From contig JAOUOP010000010.1 in assembly GCA_029880325.1 (NCBI GenBank), positions 104,951 to 168,950 of the forward strand: a stretch of 64,000 nucleotides of DNA, written 5' to 3'. The notes below the pieces were generated by a model, which had not been told where the DNA came from, searched no databases, and saw only the letters and a program-made list of their open reading frames with translations. The DNA is from Myxococcales bacterium (GTDB lineage Bacteria > Myxococcota_A > Polyangia > Polyangiales > JAFGIB01). Shown here piece after piece: positions 63,902-64,000 of this stretch; the first letter of the stretch is position 1; every line of letters begins with the position of its first letter. The translations under genes were made by a program, and so were the position numbers.

Positions 63902-64000
63902 ATGTGCTCGGCGGGAGTCATGATCCGCTCTCGGGACCGCTACGGCGCCAGCTGCGGCGTCCGGCCCCCTTGAAATACACGGAGTATTGCGGCGGAGGCC
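63902..64000. other. Terminal stretch without recognised gene
   Basis: 99 bp after the Cys-rich lipoprotein. AATAC (63974-63978) and GTATT (63984-63988) form a small inverted repeat, too weak to call. Any further gene starts outside the window. Confidence 0.3.

Noticed and set aside
63974..63988. AATAC-N5-GTATT inverted repeat at the window end
   Set aside because: Five-bp arms with no gene in view; not distinguishable from chance.

Overview
This is a high-G+C bacterial chromosomal segment. Its gene content points to a myxobacterium-like organism (Myxococcota, formerly Deltaproteobacteria). The reasons are the ftsQ-ftsA-ftsZ end of a division cluster, several large cysteine-rich repeat lipoproteins including a Myxococcus-type cysteine-rich motif, PilZ-domain proteins, a zinc-ribbon Ser/Thr kinase with a long tail, and adventurous domain fusions. 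The genus cannot be fixed from the sequence. I saw no rRNA, tRNA, insertion sequence, prophage or CRISPR array. The window is almost wholly genic, with short gaps and many ATGA or GTGA overlaps.

Layout. 1-3241: ftsQ (5' cut by the window), ftsA, ftsZ. 3.3-7 kb: a Nudix hydrolase; a decayed methyltransferase/DUF402 operon; a UPF0016 transporter; a PilZ/J-domain/TPR fusion. 7-16.1 kb: an aminotransferase, small membrane protein and Na+ symporter operon; a lipoprotein; a YkvA, SLC13 and glycosyltransferase operon; gpmI. 16.1-20.8 kb: a helical-repeat protein, an esterase, argS (with 34-bp tandem repeats upstream) and a lytic transglycosylase. 21-24.7 kb: an ArsR-methyltransferase regulator (probable SahR) and ahcY, the S-adenosylhomocysteine arm whose SAM-forming partner metK lies at 58 kb; an ABC ATPase fragment; a phosphotransferase. 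24.8-32.6 kb: a CxGxC lipoprotein, an alpha/beta hydrolase with egtB, a propeller-like protein, a B-box membrane protein and an alpha-oxoamine synthase. 32.6-38 kb: a small Cys protein, a split YeeE/YedE sulfur transporter, glutathione peroxidase, an OmpA lipoprotein, ferrochelatase and rimO. 38-44.3 kb: a Ser/Thr kinase, paired acyl-CoA dehydrogenases, rarA and a PilZ protein. 44.3-49.8 kb: a patch of gene remnants, then a 1439-residue Cys-repeat/C-type lectin/Gly-rich lipoprotein. 49.8-64 kb: mrp, a GT-C type membrane protein, a lytic transglycosylase, nadB, an alpha/alpha-toroid module, metK, a PilZ pair, a patatin and a second large Cys-rich lipoprotein.

The signal I consider most worth following is promoter architecture. 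At least eleven genes have a TANNNT hexamer ending 6 to 8 bases before the start codon and no usable Shine-Dalgarno. This is the hallmark of leaderless mRNAs, and it fixes several start codons. Other strong items are a perfect 8-bp inverted repeat over the -10 of the kinase gene, paired palindromes before the ArsR-methyltransferase gene, an acyl-CoA dehydrogenase lacking its usual catalytic Glu next to an intact paralogue, an Mrp protein without its CxxC, and remnants of genes for Cys-rich secreted proteins, one of them on an unannotated minus-strand frame at 60.3-60.5 kb.
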